Below are positions 24,845-33,896 of a stretch of DNA of 64,000 nucleotides, in pieces. Both the position numbers and the translations under genes were made by a program. Positions within the stretch are counted from its first letter, which is position 1, and each line of letters opens with the position of its first letter. The DNA is from Thermoanaerobacter uzonensis DSM 18761 (GTDB taxonomy: Bacteria; Bacillota; Thermoanaerobacteria; Thermoanaerobacterales; Thermoanaerobacteraceae). The notes below the pieces were generated by a model. It saw nothing but the letters and a program-made list of their open reading frames with translations. It made no database searches and was not told the origin of the DNA. The DNA is taken from assembly GCF_900129115.1 (NCBI RefSeq), contig NZ_FQUR01000015.1, forward strand, positions 1 through 64,000, in the 5' to 3' direction.

Positions 24845-25106
24845 AAGCTTGTTGACAAAGTCAAAAATTTTTAAAATAGGATATTTTGCATCGTCGCTCC
24901 GATGTTTCAAAGCGACAAAACTAAACTCGACCTTCGGGTTCCGGCAGGGTAGCGGGCACATTCGACATCCCTGTCTTAGTGCCCGCCTCCGCCATCCGTG
25001 GCTACGGCCCTGCCTCCACCCTCGGTCTTGCTAAGTTTTGTTGCCGCTTTGTCACAAGTCGCGCCAATTGCAAAATATCCTATTTTCGAAAGTTTGTCTA
25101 CAATCT
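24845..25106 (+). repeat. Hairpin-type dispersed element, copy B (262 bp)
   Basis: Starts AAGCTTGTTGACAAAGT and ends GTTTGTCTACAATCT; these ends are imperfect inverted repeats. Inside is a perfect 18-bp inverted repeat, AAAATAGGATATTTTGCA (24873-24890) with its complement (25069-25086), then AAAGCGACAAAACTAA (24909-24924) against AAGTTTTGTTGCCGCTTT, and a G+C-rich core with GCGGGCAC/GTGCCCGC and GGCAGGG/CCCTGCC stems. It has no credible gene. It closely resembles 35741-36000. It is flanked by an exact 25-bp direct repeat and fills most of the 352-base gap before polA. Confidence 0.85.
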
Positions 25107-25139
25107 GAGAAGATGACAATTTACATCTTCTTTTTTTTG
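25107..25139 (+). terminator. Rho-independent terminator, right copy of the 25-bp direct repeat
   Basis: GAAGATG / CATCTTC hairpin followed by TTTTTTTT. This appears to be the original terminator of the sigma/anti-sigma operon, now separated from it by element copy B. Confidence 0.85.
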
Positions 25140-25181
25140 CGGTATATTAAAATACAAAGAAATAAAAATGGGAGTGATTTA

Positions 25182-27800
25182 ATGTCTAAATTTTTAGTAA
25201 TTGACGGGAGTAGCCTCATGTACAGAGCCTATTATGCCTTGCCAATGCTTACTACAAGTGAAGGATTACATACAAATGCCTTGTATGGCTTTACTATGAT
25301 GCTTATAAAACTTATTGAAGAGGAAAAACCTGATTACGTAGCTATAGCTTTTGACAAAAAAGCTCCTACTTTTAGACACAAAGAGTATCAAGACTATAAA
25401 GCTACAAGACAAGCGATGCCTGAAGAACTAGCAGAACAAGTAGGCCTTTTAAAAGAAATTATAGATGGCTTTAATATAAAGACTTTAGAATTAGAAGGTT
25501 ACGAAGCCGATGACATCATAGGTACTATTTCAAAGTTGGCAGAGGGAAAAGGAATGGAAGTGCTTGTAGTTACAGGAGATAGGGATGCGCTTCAATTAGT
25601 TTCAGATAAAGTGAAAGTTAAGATTTCTAAAAAGGGTATAACTCAGATGGAGGAATTTGACGAAAAGGCTGTTTTAGAAAGATATGAAATAACTCCTCAG
25701 CAATTTATTGATTTAAAAGGGTTAATGGGGGATAAATCTGATAATATCCCGGGGATACCTAATATAGGAGAAAAAACAGCGATTAAACTTTTAAAAGAAT
25801 TTGGCAGTGTTGAAAATTTGCTTCAAAGTCTTTCTCAACTCAAAGGTAAGATAAAGGAAAATATAGAGAATAATAAAGAATTAGCTATAATGAGTAAAAG
25901 ACTTGCTACTATAAAAAGAGACATTCCTATTGAGATAGATTTTGAGGAATATAGAGTAAAAGACTTTAATGAGGAGAAGCTTTTGGAGCTTTTTAATAAA
26001 TTAGAATTCTTTAGTTTGATTGATAACATAAAGAAAAAAAATAATATAGAGATTGTAAATAATCATAAAGTTCAAAAATGGTCAAAAGTAGATATAAGAA
26101 AATTAATAACTTTATTGCAAGACAGCAGAAATATTGCTTTTTATCCACTAATTTATGAAGGGGAAATAAAGAAAATAGCTTTTTCTTTAGGAGGGGATAC
26201 TGTTTATATTGATGTTTTTCAAATAGAAGATTTAAAAGAGATTTTTGAAAAAGAAGAGTTTGAATTTACAACCCACGAAATAAAAGATTTTTTAGTTAAA
26301 CTCTCTTATAAAGGAATAGAGTGTAAAAGCAAGTACATAGATACTGCTATAATGGCTTATCTTTTAAATCCTTCTGAGTCTAACTATGATTTGGACCGCG
26401 TGCTGAAAAAATATTTAAAGGTGGATGTTCCATCTTATGAAGAGGTATTTGGCAAAGGTAGGGATAAAAAGAAGCTTGAAGAAATAGGGGAAGATATACT
26501 TGCAGATTACATTTGCAGTAGATGTGTGCATCTATTTGATTTAAGAGAAAAGTTGATGAATTTTATTGAAGAAATGGACATGAAAAAACTTTTATTAGAA
26601 ATAGAAATGCCTCTTGTAGAAGTTTTAAAATCAATGGAAGTAACTGGCTTTACATTGGATAAAGAAGTTCTAAAAGAGCTTTCACAAAAGATAGATGATA
26701 GAATAGCAGAAATACTAGACAAAATTTATAAAGAAGCAGGATATCAATTTAATGTAAATTCCCCTAAGCAATTAAGTGAATTTTTGTTTGAAAAGTTAAA
26801 TTTACCAGTAATAAAGAAAACAAAAACGGGATATTCTACAGATTCTGAAGTTTTAGAGCAATTAGTTCCTTATAATGATGTTGTCAGTGATATAATAGAG
26901 TATAGGCAACTTACAAAACTTAAATCTACTTATATAGACGGATTTTTGCCTCTCATGGATGAAAACAATAGAGTACATTCTAATTTTAAACAAATGGTTA
27001 CTGCTACAGGCAGAATAAGCAGTACCGAGCCGAATCTACAAAATATACCTATAAGAGAAGAGTTTGGCAGACAAATTAGAAGAGCTTTTATTCCGCGGAC
27101 TAAAGATGGGTATATTGTCTCAGCTGATTATTCTCAGATTGAACTAAGGGTTTTAGCACATGTTTCGGGGGATGAGAAGCTAATAGAATCTTTTATGAAT
27201 AACGAAGATATACATTTAAGGACAGCTTCGGAGGTTTTTAAAGTCCCAATGGAGGAAGTTACACCAGAAATGAGAAGAGCAGCAAAAGCCGTAAACTTTG
27301 GCATAATATATGGCATTAGCGATTATGGGCTTTCTCGAGACCTTAAAATATCAAGAAAAGAGGCAAAAGAATACATAAATAACTATTTTGAAAAATATAA
27401 AGGAGTAAAAGAGTACATTGAAAAAATAGTGCGATTTGCAAAAGAAAATGGCTATGTGACTACAATAATGAACAGAAGAAGATATATTCCTGAGATAAAC
27501 TCAAAAAATTTTACTCAAAGGTCGCAGGGTGAGAGGTTAGCAATGAATGCTCCAATACAGGGAAGTGCGGCTGATATAATAAAAATGGCAATGGTTAAGG
27601 TATACAACGATTTAAAAAAATTAAACCTTAAGTCTAAGCTTATATTACAAGTTCATGACGAGCTTGTAGTGGATACTTATAAAGATGAAGTAGAAATCGT
27701 AAAAAAGATACTCAAAAATAATATGGAAAATGTAGTACAATTAAAAGTTCCTCTTGTAGTGGAAATTGGAGTAGGGCCCAATTGGTTTTTAGCCAAGTGA
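25182..27800 (+). CDS. polA: DNA polymerase I
   Basis: An 872-residue family A polymerase for repair and Okazaki-fragment processing. The N-terminal 5'-nuclease (about 1-290) keeps its acidic residues ([21 protein letters not shown]). The polymerase domain has motif [13 protein letters not shown], motif [15 protein letters not shown] and motif C VHDELV. The middle 3'-5' exonuclease domain is degenerate: the DxE metal motif is replaced ([11 protein letters not shown]), so proofreading is probably absent, as in other thermophilic Pol I enzymes. An upstream reading from 25038 crosses the repeat; the ATG at 25182 has GGGAGTGA. coaE follows within 10 bases. Confidence 0.95.
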   Translation: MSKFLVIDGSSLMYRAYYALPMLTTSEGLHTNALYGFTMMLIKLIEEEKPDYVAIAFDKKAPTFRHKEYQDYKATRQAMPEELAEQVGLLKEIIDGFNIKTLELEGYEADDIIGTISKLAEGKGMEVLVVTGDRDALQLVSDKVKVKISKKGITQMEEFDEKAVLERYEITPQQFIDLKGLMGDKSDNIPGIPNIGEKTAIKLLKEFGSVENLLQSLSQLKGKIKENIENNKELAIMSKRLATIKRDIPIEIDFEEYRVKDFNEEKLLELFNKLEFFSLIDNIKKKNNIEIVNNHKVQKWSKVDIRKLITLLQDSRNIAFYPLIYEGEIKKIAFSLGGDTVYIDVFQIEDLKEIFEKEEFEFTTHEIKDFLVKLSYKGIECKSKYIDTAIMAYLLNPSESNYDLDRVLKKYLKVDVPSYEEVFGKGRDKKKLEEIGEDILADYICSRCVHLFDLREKLMNFIEEMDMKKLLLEIEMPLVEVLKSMEVTGFTLDKEVLKELSQKIDDRIAEILDKIYKEAGYQFNVNSPKQLSEFLFEKLNLPVIKKTKTGYSTDSEVLEQLVPYNDVVSDIIEYRQLTKLKSTYIDGFLPLMDENNRVHSNFKQMVTATGRISSTEPNLQNIPIREEFGRQIRRAFIPRTKDGYIVSADYSQIELRVLAHVSGDEKLIESFMNNEDIHLRTASEVFKVPMEEVTPEMRRAAKAVNFGIIYGISDYGLSRDLKISRKEAKEYINNYFEKYKGVKEYIEKIVRFAKENGYVTTIMNRRRYIPEINSKNFTQRSQGERLAMNAPIQGSAADIIKMAMVKVYNDLKKLNLKSKLILQVHDELVVDTYKDEVEIVKKILKNNMENVVQLKVPLVVEIGVGPNWFLAK

Positions 27801-27810
27801 GGTGTACAAA

Positions 27811-28407
27811 ATGCAAGTAATTGGACTTACTGGCGGTATTGCATCAGGAAAAAGCACTGTTTCTAAGCTTTTAAAGAAGATGGGTGCTATGGTTATTGAT
27901 GCAGATATTGTATCGAGAGAAATAATGGTAAAAGGAACAGAAGCATATAATAAAATTGTAGAATATTTTGGAAAAGAGATTTTAAAGGAAGACGGAGAAA
28001 TTGACAGAAAAAAATTGGGTAATATTGTGTTTGCTGACAGAAGGAAGCTTAAAAAATTAAATGAAATTACTCATCCTATAATAATAGAGCGGATAAAAGA
28101 AAAAATAGAAGAAGAAAGAAAAAAAAATCAGCAAAAGGCAATTGTATTAGATGCAGCTCTTTTAATTGAAATGAAACTTTATAAAATGGTAGATGAGGTT
28201 TGGCTAGTAGTAGTAGATTCAAAAACTCAAATAAAGAGGATTATGGAAAGGGATAAGCTTTCTTATAAAGACGCAATAAACCGGATAAAAAGTCAAATGC
28301 CTTTGGATGAAAAGATGAAGTACGCAGATTTTATAATAAACAATAGCAAAGATTTTAAAGCTATGGAAAAACAAGTTACACTATTTTGGGGAAGATTTGT
28401 AACATAA
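27811..28407 (+). CDS. coaE: Dephospho-CoA kinase
   Basis: Phosphorylates dephospho-CoA at the 3'-hydroxyl of the ribose, the last step of coenzyme A synthesis. The 198-residue protein begins with the P-loop [12 protein letters not shown] and has the typical [17 protein letters not shown] and RD/IN(N/S) motifs. The ATG at 27811 has GAGGTG upstream, a better start than the GTG at 27802. It lies just after polA, and its stop is 23 bases before the TTG of the lytic transglycosylase; polA-coaE-slt is a common Clostridia order. Confidence 0.94.
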   Translation: MQVIGLTGGIASGKSTVSKLLKKMGAMVIDADIVSREIMVKGTEAYNKIVEYFGKEILKEDGEIDRKKLGNIVFADRRKLKKLNEITHPIIIERIKEKIEEERKKNQQKAIVLDAALLIEMKLYKMVDEVWLVVVDSKTQIKRIMERDKLSYKDAINRIKSQMPLDEKMKYADFIINNSKDFKAMEKQVTLFWGRFVT

Positions 28408-28430
28408 ATCATAATATCGGAGGAGTTATT

Positions 28431-28991
28431 TTGAGGAAAAAAGTTGCGGTAATATTTTTGATATTAGTAGGTCTTTTATTTACTTACGAGTTAAATACTC
28501 ATTATTTTTTAAAAAAAATTTATCCTCTTAAATACCAGAATTATGTAGTTTATTACGCAAAAGAGTATGACGTAGACCCATATCTTATTTTTGCTGTAAT
28601 AAAAGTAGAAAGTAATTTTAAAAGTGAGGCAATTTCTAGCAAAAATGCTATAGGATTAATGCAAATTTTACCAGATACTGGAAGATGGATTGCTAAAAAA
28701 GCAGATATAAAAAACTACAACGATGATATGCTTTTTGAGCCTAAATACAATATTCAGATGGGGACATGGTATTTAAGCTATCTTCTTAAAACTTTTAATG
28801 GAAATATACAGTTAGCTATAGCAGCTTATAACGGAGGTAGTGGAAATGTAGATGCATGGCTTAAGGATAAGAGATTTTCCAAAGATGGGAAACAGCTACA
28901 TACTGTTCCTTATCCTGAGACAAATAGATATATAAAAAAAGTGTTAGCAGTTTATCAGATATATAAATTTATATATGAAACTAAAAGTTGA
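28431..28991 (+). CDS. Membrane-anchored lytic transglycosylase (SLT domain)
   Basis: Cleaves the glycan strand of peptidoglycan by a non-hydrolytic transglycosylation. The 186 residues contain an N-terminal membrane segment (about 4-21) and an SLT domain with the catalytic Glu in VIKVESNFKSEAIS, the GLMQILPDT motif and the AAYNGG motif. I chose the TTG at 28431 because CGGAGGAG lies upstream and the reading then starts with the basic RKK membrane head; the longer reading from 28386 overlaps coaE. It is the last gene of the polA-coaE unit. Confidence 0.9.
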   Translation: MRKKVAVIFLILVGLLFTYELNTHYFLKKIYPLKYQNYVVYYAKEYDVDPYLIFAVIKVESNFKSEAISSKNAIGLMQILPDTGRWIAKKADIKNYNDDMLFEPKYNIQMGTWYLSYLLKTFNGNIQLAIAAYNGGSGNVDAWLKDKRFSKDGKQLHTVPYPETNRYIKKVLAVYQIYKFIYETKS

Positions 28992-29019
28992 TATGAATAT
29001 ACAAAAAAAGTTGAAAAAT

Positions 29020-29028
29020 TGGTATAAT
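29020..29028 (+). promoter_or_regulatory. Extended -10 promoter of the nicotinate phosphoribosyltransferase gene
   Basis: TGGTATAAT stands 38 bases before the ATG at 29067. The -35 is weak. Confidence 0.6.
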
Positions 29029-29066
29029 AGTATCGTTAAAAAAGAAAATAAAAAGGGAGGACACAA

Positions 29067-30101
29067 ATGAAACTATTAAAGTATTTAGAAGACTTAAATG
29101 AAGTAAAAATCGAAAAAGATAGGGAGTTTTTCTCAGCTACTCATGAAGAAATAAAAAATGCATGGACTACAGATGTGTATTTTTTAAGAACCCAGGATAT
29201 TTTATCATATCTTGGTGTACAAGATAAAATAGTCACAGCAGAGATATTTCCAAGAAAAAGAGGAGTTTTTGCAGGGTTACCAGAAGTAATGAGTTTACTT
29301 AAAGACAAAAATGTGGAAGTATGGTCTTTGGAAGAAGGAGACACTTTTGAAGCTAAAGATACAGTAATGAGGATAAAAGGGCCTTATAGTGAATTTGGAA
29401 TTTATGAGACGGCAATACTAGGAATTCTTGCAAGTTCTTCTGGTTGGGCAACAGCAGCAAGAGAGCTTAAAGAAGTTGCAAAAGACAAACCAATACTATG
29501 TTTTGGAGCGAGACATGTACATCCAGCTGTGGCACCTGTGATGGAAAGGGCGGCACTCGTTGGAGGGGCAGATGATGCGAGTTGTGTTTTAGGGGCAAAA
29601 TTAATGGGGAAAGACCCTAGAGGGACAGTGCCTCATGCTGCATTTTTGATTGCAGGAGATACATTAGAAGTGGCAAAAGCTTACAGAGATATAACTCCAC
29701 CTGATGAGAAGATAACCATTTTAGTTGATACTTTTAAAGACGAAGTGGAAGAGGCGTTGAGGGTTGCTGAATTTTTAGGGGATAGGTTATACGGAATAAG
29801 ACTTGATACTCCATCAGAAAGAGGAGGAGTTACACCTAGTTTAGTGTATGAACTAAGGCAGAGATTAAATCAAAAAGGATTTACAAATGTAAAAATTATA
29901 GTTTCTGGAGGTTTGAATCCGGAAAGAATTGCAGAACTTTCTGAAAGTGGGGCAGATGCTTTTGGAGTAGGAAGTTACATATCTGATGCTCAGCCTATTG
30001 ACATGACAATGGATATAAAAGAAGTAGAAGGAGTACCTATTGCTAAAAGAGGGAGAATTCCTGGTATTATAGAAAATAAAAAGCTGAAAAAGATAAAATA
30101 G
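29067..30101 (+). CDS. Nicotinate phosphoribosyltransferase
   Basis: Makes nicotinate mononucleotide from nicotinate and PRPP for NAD salvage. The 344-residue product is a short-form member; it shows the family's TTDVYFLRTQDIL start, ARHVHPAVAPVMERAALVGGADDASCV with the substrate-binding His, the ILVDTFKDEVEEAL strand, the RLDTPSERGG motif and the phosphate-binding VSGGLNPERI...GADAFGVGSYIS. AAAGGGAGG precedes the ATG. It is followed after 19 bases by the peptide-binding lipoprotein gene, which may be cotranscribed but is not functionally linked in an obvious way. Confidence 0.92.
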   Translation: MKLLKYLEDLNEVKIEKDREFFSATHEEIKNAWTTDVYFLRTQDILSYLGVQDKIVTAEIFPRKRGVFAGLPEVMSLLKDKNVEVWSLEEGDTFEAKDTVMRIKGPYSEFGIYETAILGILASSSGWATAARELKEVAKDKPILCFGARHVHPAVAPVMERAALVGGADDASCVLGAKLMGKDPRGTVPHAAFLIAGDTLEVAKAYRDITPPDEKITILVDTFKDEVEEALRVAEFLGDRLYGIRLDTPSERGGVTPSLVYELRQRLNQKGFTNVKIIVSGGLNPERIAELSESGADAFGVGSYISDAQPIDMTMDIKEVEGVPIAKRGRIPGIIENKKLKKIK

Positions 30102-30120
30102 TTTTCGGAGATGATAGTTA

Positions 30121-31704
30121 ATGAGAAAATTTATTATATTATCTTTCATTTTGATGTTTATTTTTACAGGATGCAAAACAACTCCACAAAATATGGTAAA
30201 TTTCCCGCAAACCTCTGAGGATAAAACTGATATTGAAAAAGAAAAGCCTGCAGAGGGTGGCACTTTAAGAATAAATATCACTTCTTTTGATACATTAAAT
30301 CCTTTTTTAAATGACAATGAACGAGTAAGACAAATGTTGAATTTGTCATTAGAAGGATTAGTTACCTTGGATAAAACTTTAAAGCCTGTTCCTCAATTAG
30401 CAGAAAATTGGGAAATAAGTGGACTTAATATAAAATTTTATTTAAAAAAGAATGTTAAATGGCAGGATGGAGTAAGTTTTACGGCTAATGATGTAAAATT
30501 TACTTTTGATTCTTTTAAAAGTAATGATGTAAAAAGCCCTTATAAGGACATTCTCATTAACTATCTCTCCTCTTATAAGACAAACGGGGATTATGAATTT
30601 GAAATTATTCTAAATAAACCTGTTGCGAACCCAATAGCTTTGTTTACTTTTCCTATTCTAGCAGAGCATCAATATAAAGGTAAGGAAGATATTTTAAATA
30701 AAGATATTGTACCTATTGGTACAGGGCCATATAAGATATCTTCTTACAGCGTTGGCAGAGAAGTTATTTTTGAAAGAAATCCTTATTATAGAGGCGACAA
30801 ACCTTATATAGATAGTATAGTATTTAAAATTGTGCCTAATGAAAATGCTATGATAACATCTTTTCAAAGCAAAGAAGCAGATTTTACTTTTTTAAATGAC
30901 ATAGACTGGGATAAGTATAAAGAACTTTCAAATGTAAATATTTACAAATATGTTATGCAAGATTATGTATTTATGGCTCCTAATTATCAAAATCCAGCTT
31001 TGAAAGATTCAAATGTCAGGAAAGCAATGTGCTATGGAATAGATGTTGACAAAATTTTAAAAGAAGTATATTTTAGTCATGGGTTAAAGTCATGTATTCC
31101 GGTCCGTCCTGATTCATGGCTTTATAGCAATAAAATAGTATCTCATAGTTACGATATAAAAGAGGCAAATAAAATATTAGAGGAAAGTGGTTGGAATTTA
31201 GTTAAAGGGATAAGAAGCAATGGAACTTATCAGCTCAAATTTGATTTGCTGGTAAATGCAAATAATCCATATTTGATTAAAGTTGCTCAAATTATAAAGA
31301 ATAATTTAAAAGATGTAGGAATTGAAATAAACATTGTACCAAAAGATTGGGACAATTTACTAAGTTCTGTATATTCAGGTAAATTTGATTTGGCGTTAAT
31401 GGAGTGGAATTTAAGTTATAATCAAGATATGTCTACAATGTTTATGACAAAAGGCAAAGACAATTTTATGGGTTATAGTAATTCTAAAGTTGATGAAATA
31501 TATAGTAGAATTTTTTATGATTCACAAGAGAATTCTTTAAAAACAGATTATCAAGCTTTGGAAGAAGTTTTTTTAGAGGAACAACCCATAATTGGCCTTT
31601 TCTATATTGAAGGAGCAGTTATGGCATATGACAATGTAAAAGTTGTGGGCCCTACTGGATTTAATGTTTTTAACAATATAGAAAAATGGTATATAAAAAA
31701 GTAG
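30121..31704 (+). CDS. Peptide/oligo-substrate binding lipoprotein of an ABC importer (SBP family 5)
   Basis: A 527-residue extracellular solute-binding lipoprotein. The signal peptide ends in the lipobox FTGC (C18), so it is lipid-anchored. The mature part has the family 5 hallmarks: LNPFLNDNERVRQ, LKPVPQLAENWEIS, WQDGVSFTANDVKFTFD, and VRKAMCYGIDVDKILK. Binding proteins of this type carry peptides or sugars. No permease or ATPase gene is adjacent, so it must work with a transporter elsewhere or act as a sensor. The following 125 bases contain no gene. Confidence 0.88.
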   Translation: MRKFIILSFILMFIFTGCKTTPQNMVNFPQTSEDKTDIEKEKPAEGGTLRINITSFDTLNPFLNDNERVRQMLNLSLEGLVTLDKTLKPVPQLAENWEISGLNIKFYLKKNVKWQDGVSFTANDVKFTFDSFKSNDVKSPYKDILINYLSSYKTNGDYEFEIILNKPVANPIALFTFPILAEHQYKGKEDILNKDIVPIGTGPYKISSYSVGREVIFERNPYYRGDKPYIDSIVFKIVPNENAMITSFQSKEADFTFLNDIDWDKYKELSNVNIYKYVMQDYVFMAPNYQNPALKDSNVRKAMCYGIDVDKILKEVYFSHGLKSCIPVRPDSWLYSNKIVSHSYDIKEANKILEESGWNLVKGIRSNGTYQLKFDLLVNANNPYLIKVAQIIKNNLKDVGIEINIVPKDWDNLLSSVYSGKFDLALMEWNLSYNQDMSTMFMTKGKDNFMGYSNSKVDEIYSRIFYDSQENSLKTDYQALEEVFLEEQPIIGLFYIEGAVMAYDNVKVVGPTGFNVFNNIEKWYIKK

Positions 31705-31859
31705 TGTAAAGTTATCCTAGAATTTAAAGAAAAACAAGCATACCGTAAAAACTTTGATTTAAGATATTTCAAGGGTTGTACTGAAAATTATCCTACAGTA
31801 TCTTGACACCATCCTTAACAGAATAATAGTTGACAAAAATAAAGAAAGGAAGATTGTTA

Positions 31860-32258
31860 ATGAAAAAAGAAAATGTAAAGTTTAAGATTGTTTTTATACT
31901 GCTAATATATACTTATTTAATTGTAAGTAACATATTACTTCAAAAGATGAACCGTATTTCGGAAATTACATATAACCAAATAATACTTATATGGAGCAAT
32001 CTAATTTTTTATTTTGTTTTAGGGATATTATTAACTATTCCCTTTTTTTTGAGTGAAGCTAAGAAAAAAGGTAAATGGGGGATAAATTATAAATATTTAT
32101 TAACTTTTATTTTACCTTTAGTTATCATAGTTTTTCCCTATTTTTACCCTGTTTCGTTAGATTTCTTCTATCTAGTATATATATCAGAGCATATCATTAA
32201 TGCACTGGCTGTTGTATCAGGGTATTCGTTAATTTTCATAATTAATAAGAAAGACTAA
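31860..32258 (+). CDS. Small membrane protein of unknown function (four segments)
   Basis: A 132-residue protein I cannot assign. It has four hydrophobic segments (about 9-25, 43-64, 77-96, 102-127) and a Lys-rich tail. The ATG at 31860 has AAAGGAAG upstream; a reading from 31830 is longer but lacks this. Codon use is A+T-rich like the neighbours. It stands alone between the lipoprotein gene and tRNA-Leu. Confidence 0.55.
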   Translation: MKKENVKFKIVFILLIYTYLIVSNILLQKMNRISEITYNQIILIWSNLIFYFVLGILLTIPFFLSEAKKKGKWGINYKYLLTFILPLVIIVFPYFYPVSLDFFYLVYISEHIINALAVVSGYSLIFIINKKD

Positions 32259-32328
32259 GAAATAAATTAGTAGAATACTTTTAATATGACAATATCACAA
32301 AATAATAACACAGGACTAAAAATAGGTA

Positions 32329-32357
32329 TTGACACTGACCTAAAAAGATTATATAAT
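32329..32357 (+). promoter_or_regulatory. Consensus SigA promoter of tRNA-Leu
   Basis: TTGACA (32329-32334), 17-base spacer, TATAAT (32352-32357): a full consensus promoter, 29 bases before the tRNA 5' end. It is the best promoter in the window. Confidence 0.88.
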
Positions 32358-32386
32358 TCATAGTGTGACGAAATTAAATAAAGCAT

Positions 32387-32471
32387 GCGGTGGTGGCGGA
32401 ACTGGCAGACGCGTACGTTTGAGGGGCGTATGGGGTTTCCCGTGTGGGTTCAAGTCCCACCCTCCGCACCA
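32387..32471 (+). tRNA. tRNA-Leu (anticodon GAG)
   Basis: 85 bases with encoded CCA. The class II form is clear: acceptor 5' strand GCGGTGG, D-arm GGCGGAACTGGCAGACGC, anticodon arm TACGT-TTGAGGG-GCGTA with GAG at 32421-32423, a long variable arm (TGGGGTTTCCCG), the T-arm GTGGG-TTCAAGT-CCCAC and the acceptor 3' strand CCTCCGC. One U-U mismatch at acceptor pair 5-68 is present. It reads CUC/CUU leucine codons. Confidence 0.95.
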
Positions 32472-32481
32472 TAAAAGAGAA

Positions 32482-32507
32482 AGAGGCGTTAAGCCTTTTA
32501 TTTTTTT
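32482..32507 (+). terminator. Terminator of tRNA-Leu
   Basis: AGAGGC, loop GTTAA, GCCTTT, then TATTTTTTT. Short stem but good T-tract. Confidence 0.65.
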
Positions 32508-32582
32508 GTCACACAAATTATTAATTTTTTATAAAATATATTAAAAAAAGATTAAAAAGTTTAAGAAAATGTAATGTAAACA

Positions 32583-32611
32583 TTGACTTTGACTATGTAA
32601 TATGATAAGAT
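32583..32611 (+). promoter_or_regulatory. SigA-type promoter of the riboswitch leader
   Basis: TTGACT (32583-32588), 17 bases, TAAGAT (32606-32611), placing the transcript start just upstream of the c-di-AMP aptamer. Confidence 0.55.
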
Positions 32612-32617
32612 AAGACA

Positions 32618-32758
32618 AAAGGACAAAATATGCAATCTTGCCGAATCCGAAAGGTACGGAGGAACCGCTTTTTGGGGTTAATCTGTAGCTTTAAGCTGCA
32701 GTAGGGATACCTTCTGTCCCGCACCCGACAGCTAACTCCGGAGGCAATAAAGGAAGGA
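32618..32758 (+). ncRNA. c-di-AMP riboswitch (ydaO/yuaA type)
   Basis: The leader holds the conserved motifs of the ydaO/yuaA class: GCCGAATCCG, GGTACGGAGGAACCGC followed by TTTTTGGGGTTAATCTG, CAGTAGGGATACC, CTGTCCCGCACCCGACAGCTAACTCCGGAGGC. These aptamers bind cyclic di-AMP and switch off wall hydrolase and potassium-transport genes. Here the gene that begins 8 bases later encodes an SH3/NlpC-P60 hydrolase, a typical target. Confidence 0.92.
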
Positions 32759-32766
32759 GATTTGCA

Positions 32767-33690
32767 GTGGATCAGCGAATAGGAAAGATGATTTTTGGAA
32801 TTTCTGTGTTTGGCGCGACGCTGATAGGTAGTTCTTTTTTGAACCCGGCGTTTGCGGAAGTATTAGGAATTGGAAAGGTGACAGGCAATTATGTAAATGT
32901 GCGAACTCAAGGAAGCTTATCAGGAAATATTATTACTCGCTTAAATTGGAATGACACAGTGACGGTGTTAGATAAGCAAAACGGGTGGTACAAGATAAAG
33001 CTTTTTGATGGAAGAGAAGGATGGATTTTTGGTGAATATTTATCTGTAAGAAATCCTTCTAATGTCTCAAGAGGAGATTCGGAAAGATCAGCAAGTGTTG
33101 GTATAGTGACAGGTAGTTATGTTAATGTGAGAAGTGAAGCGGGTTTATCGGGTAGAATTATAACACAGCTTAACAAAAATACTACAGTGACTGTATTAGA
33201 TAATCAAAATGGGTGGTACAAGATAAAGCTTTCTGATGGAAGAGAAGGATGGATTTACGGAGAATATTTAGCAGTAAGAAGCTCATCGAATGTTTCAAGA
33301 GGCGAAGTAGATAGAAGTTTGGCAGATAAGTTAATAGATTTTGCTAAATCTTTTGTTGGAACTCCTTATGTCTATGGAGGTTCAACTCCAAAAGGATTTG
33401 ATTGTTCCGGCTTTGTTTACTATGTATTTAGGAATTTTGGCTTTGCTTTGCCAAGAACTGCAGATGAGCAAGCTACAGTAGGAGAAAAGGTTAGTTATGA
33501 CAGTTTAGTTCCAGGAGATTTAGTGTTTTTTAAGACGCTGGGAAGCAGTGTTATAAATCATGTAGGAATATACATAGGCAATGGGGAATTTATAAATAGT
33601 TCTTCAGGTAGGGGAATGGTTATGATAAGTCCCTTATATGAAGGATATTATAGGGATCATTACGTTACTGCGAGACGTATTATAAAATAG
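32767..33690 (+). CDS. Secreted wall hydrolase with two SH3b domains and a C-terminal NlpC/P60 domain
   Basis: A 307-residue peptidoglycan endopeptidase. A signal peptide (about 1-30, cleavage after AFA) is followed by two bacterial SH3 domains (about 35-96 and 110-171), which are near-copies of each other (VTGNYVNVR / VTGSYVNVR ... [15 protein letters not shown]), and an NlpC/P60 domain with C213 (FDCSGFVYY) and H265 (INHVGIYIG). GTG start with AAGGAAGGAG upstream. It lies directly behind a c-di-AMP riboswitch, so its synthesis should fall when c-di-AMP is high, linking wall turnover to turgor. Confidence 0.93.
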   Translation: MDQRIGKMIFGISVFGATLIGSSFLNPAFAEVLGIGKVTGNYVNVRTQGSLSGNIITRLNWNDTVTVLDKQNGWYKIKLFDGREGWIFGEYLSVRNPSNVSRGDSERSASVGIVTGSYVNVRSEAGLSGRIITQLNKNTTVTVLDNQNGWYKIKLSDGREGWIYGEYLAVRSSSNVSRGEVDRSLADKLIDFAKSFVGTPYVYGGSTPKGFDCSGFVYYVFRNFGFALPRTADEQATVGEKVSYDSLVPGDLVFFKTLGSSVINHVGIYIGNGEFINSSSGRGMVMISPLYEGYYRDHYVTARRIIK

Positions 33691-33896
33691 GGTCAACTAT
33701 TAGTGTTGGCCCGGTGGAATATTTAAGGGACGATGTAAGGATTTTTTTAAAAATTTTATTAATCTCATGGGATTTTGTAAGCAAACGGAGAGTGCTCGTA
33801 GAGAGTGCTCTTTTTTATATTGACTATTTTTATTCCTTGAGATATTATATAATACTGTATACGCGATATAGCCTATTTTATGGAAGGAGATACCTT

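Noticed and set aside
24849-25034. Open reading frame with Pro/Arg-rich product inside element copy B (similar ones in copies C and D)
   Set aside because: The reading follows the G+C-rich hairpin core, has no ribosome-binding site, differs in frame between copies and is not conserved as protein; the nucleotide structure is what is conserved.
33788-33810. GAGAGTGCTC repeated directly with a 3-base gap, followed by TTTTTT, upstream of typA
   Set aside because: It looks like a terminator at first, but the two copies are direct, not inverted, so no stem forms. With only two copies I cannot assign a function.
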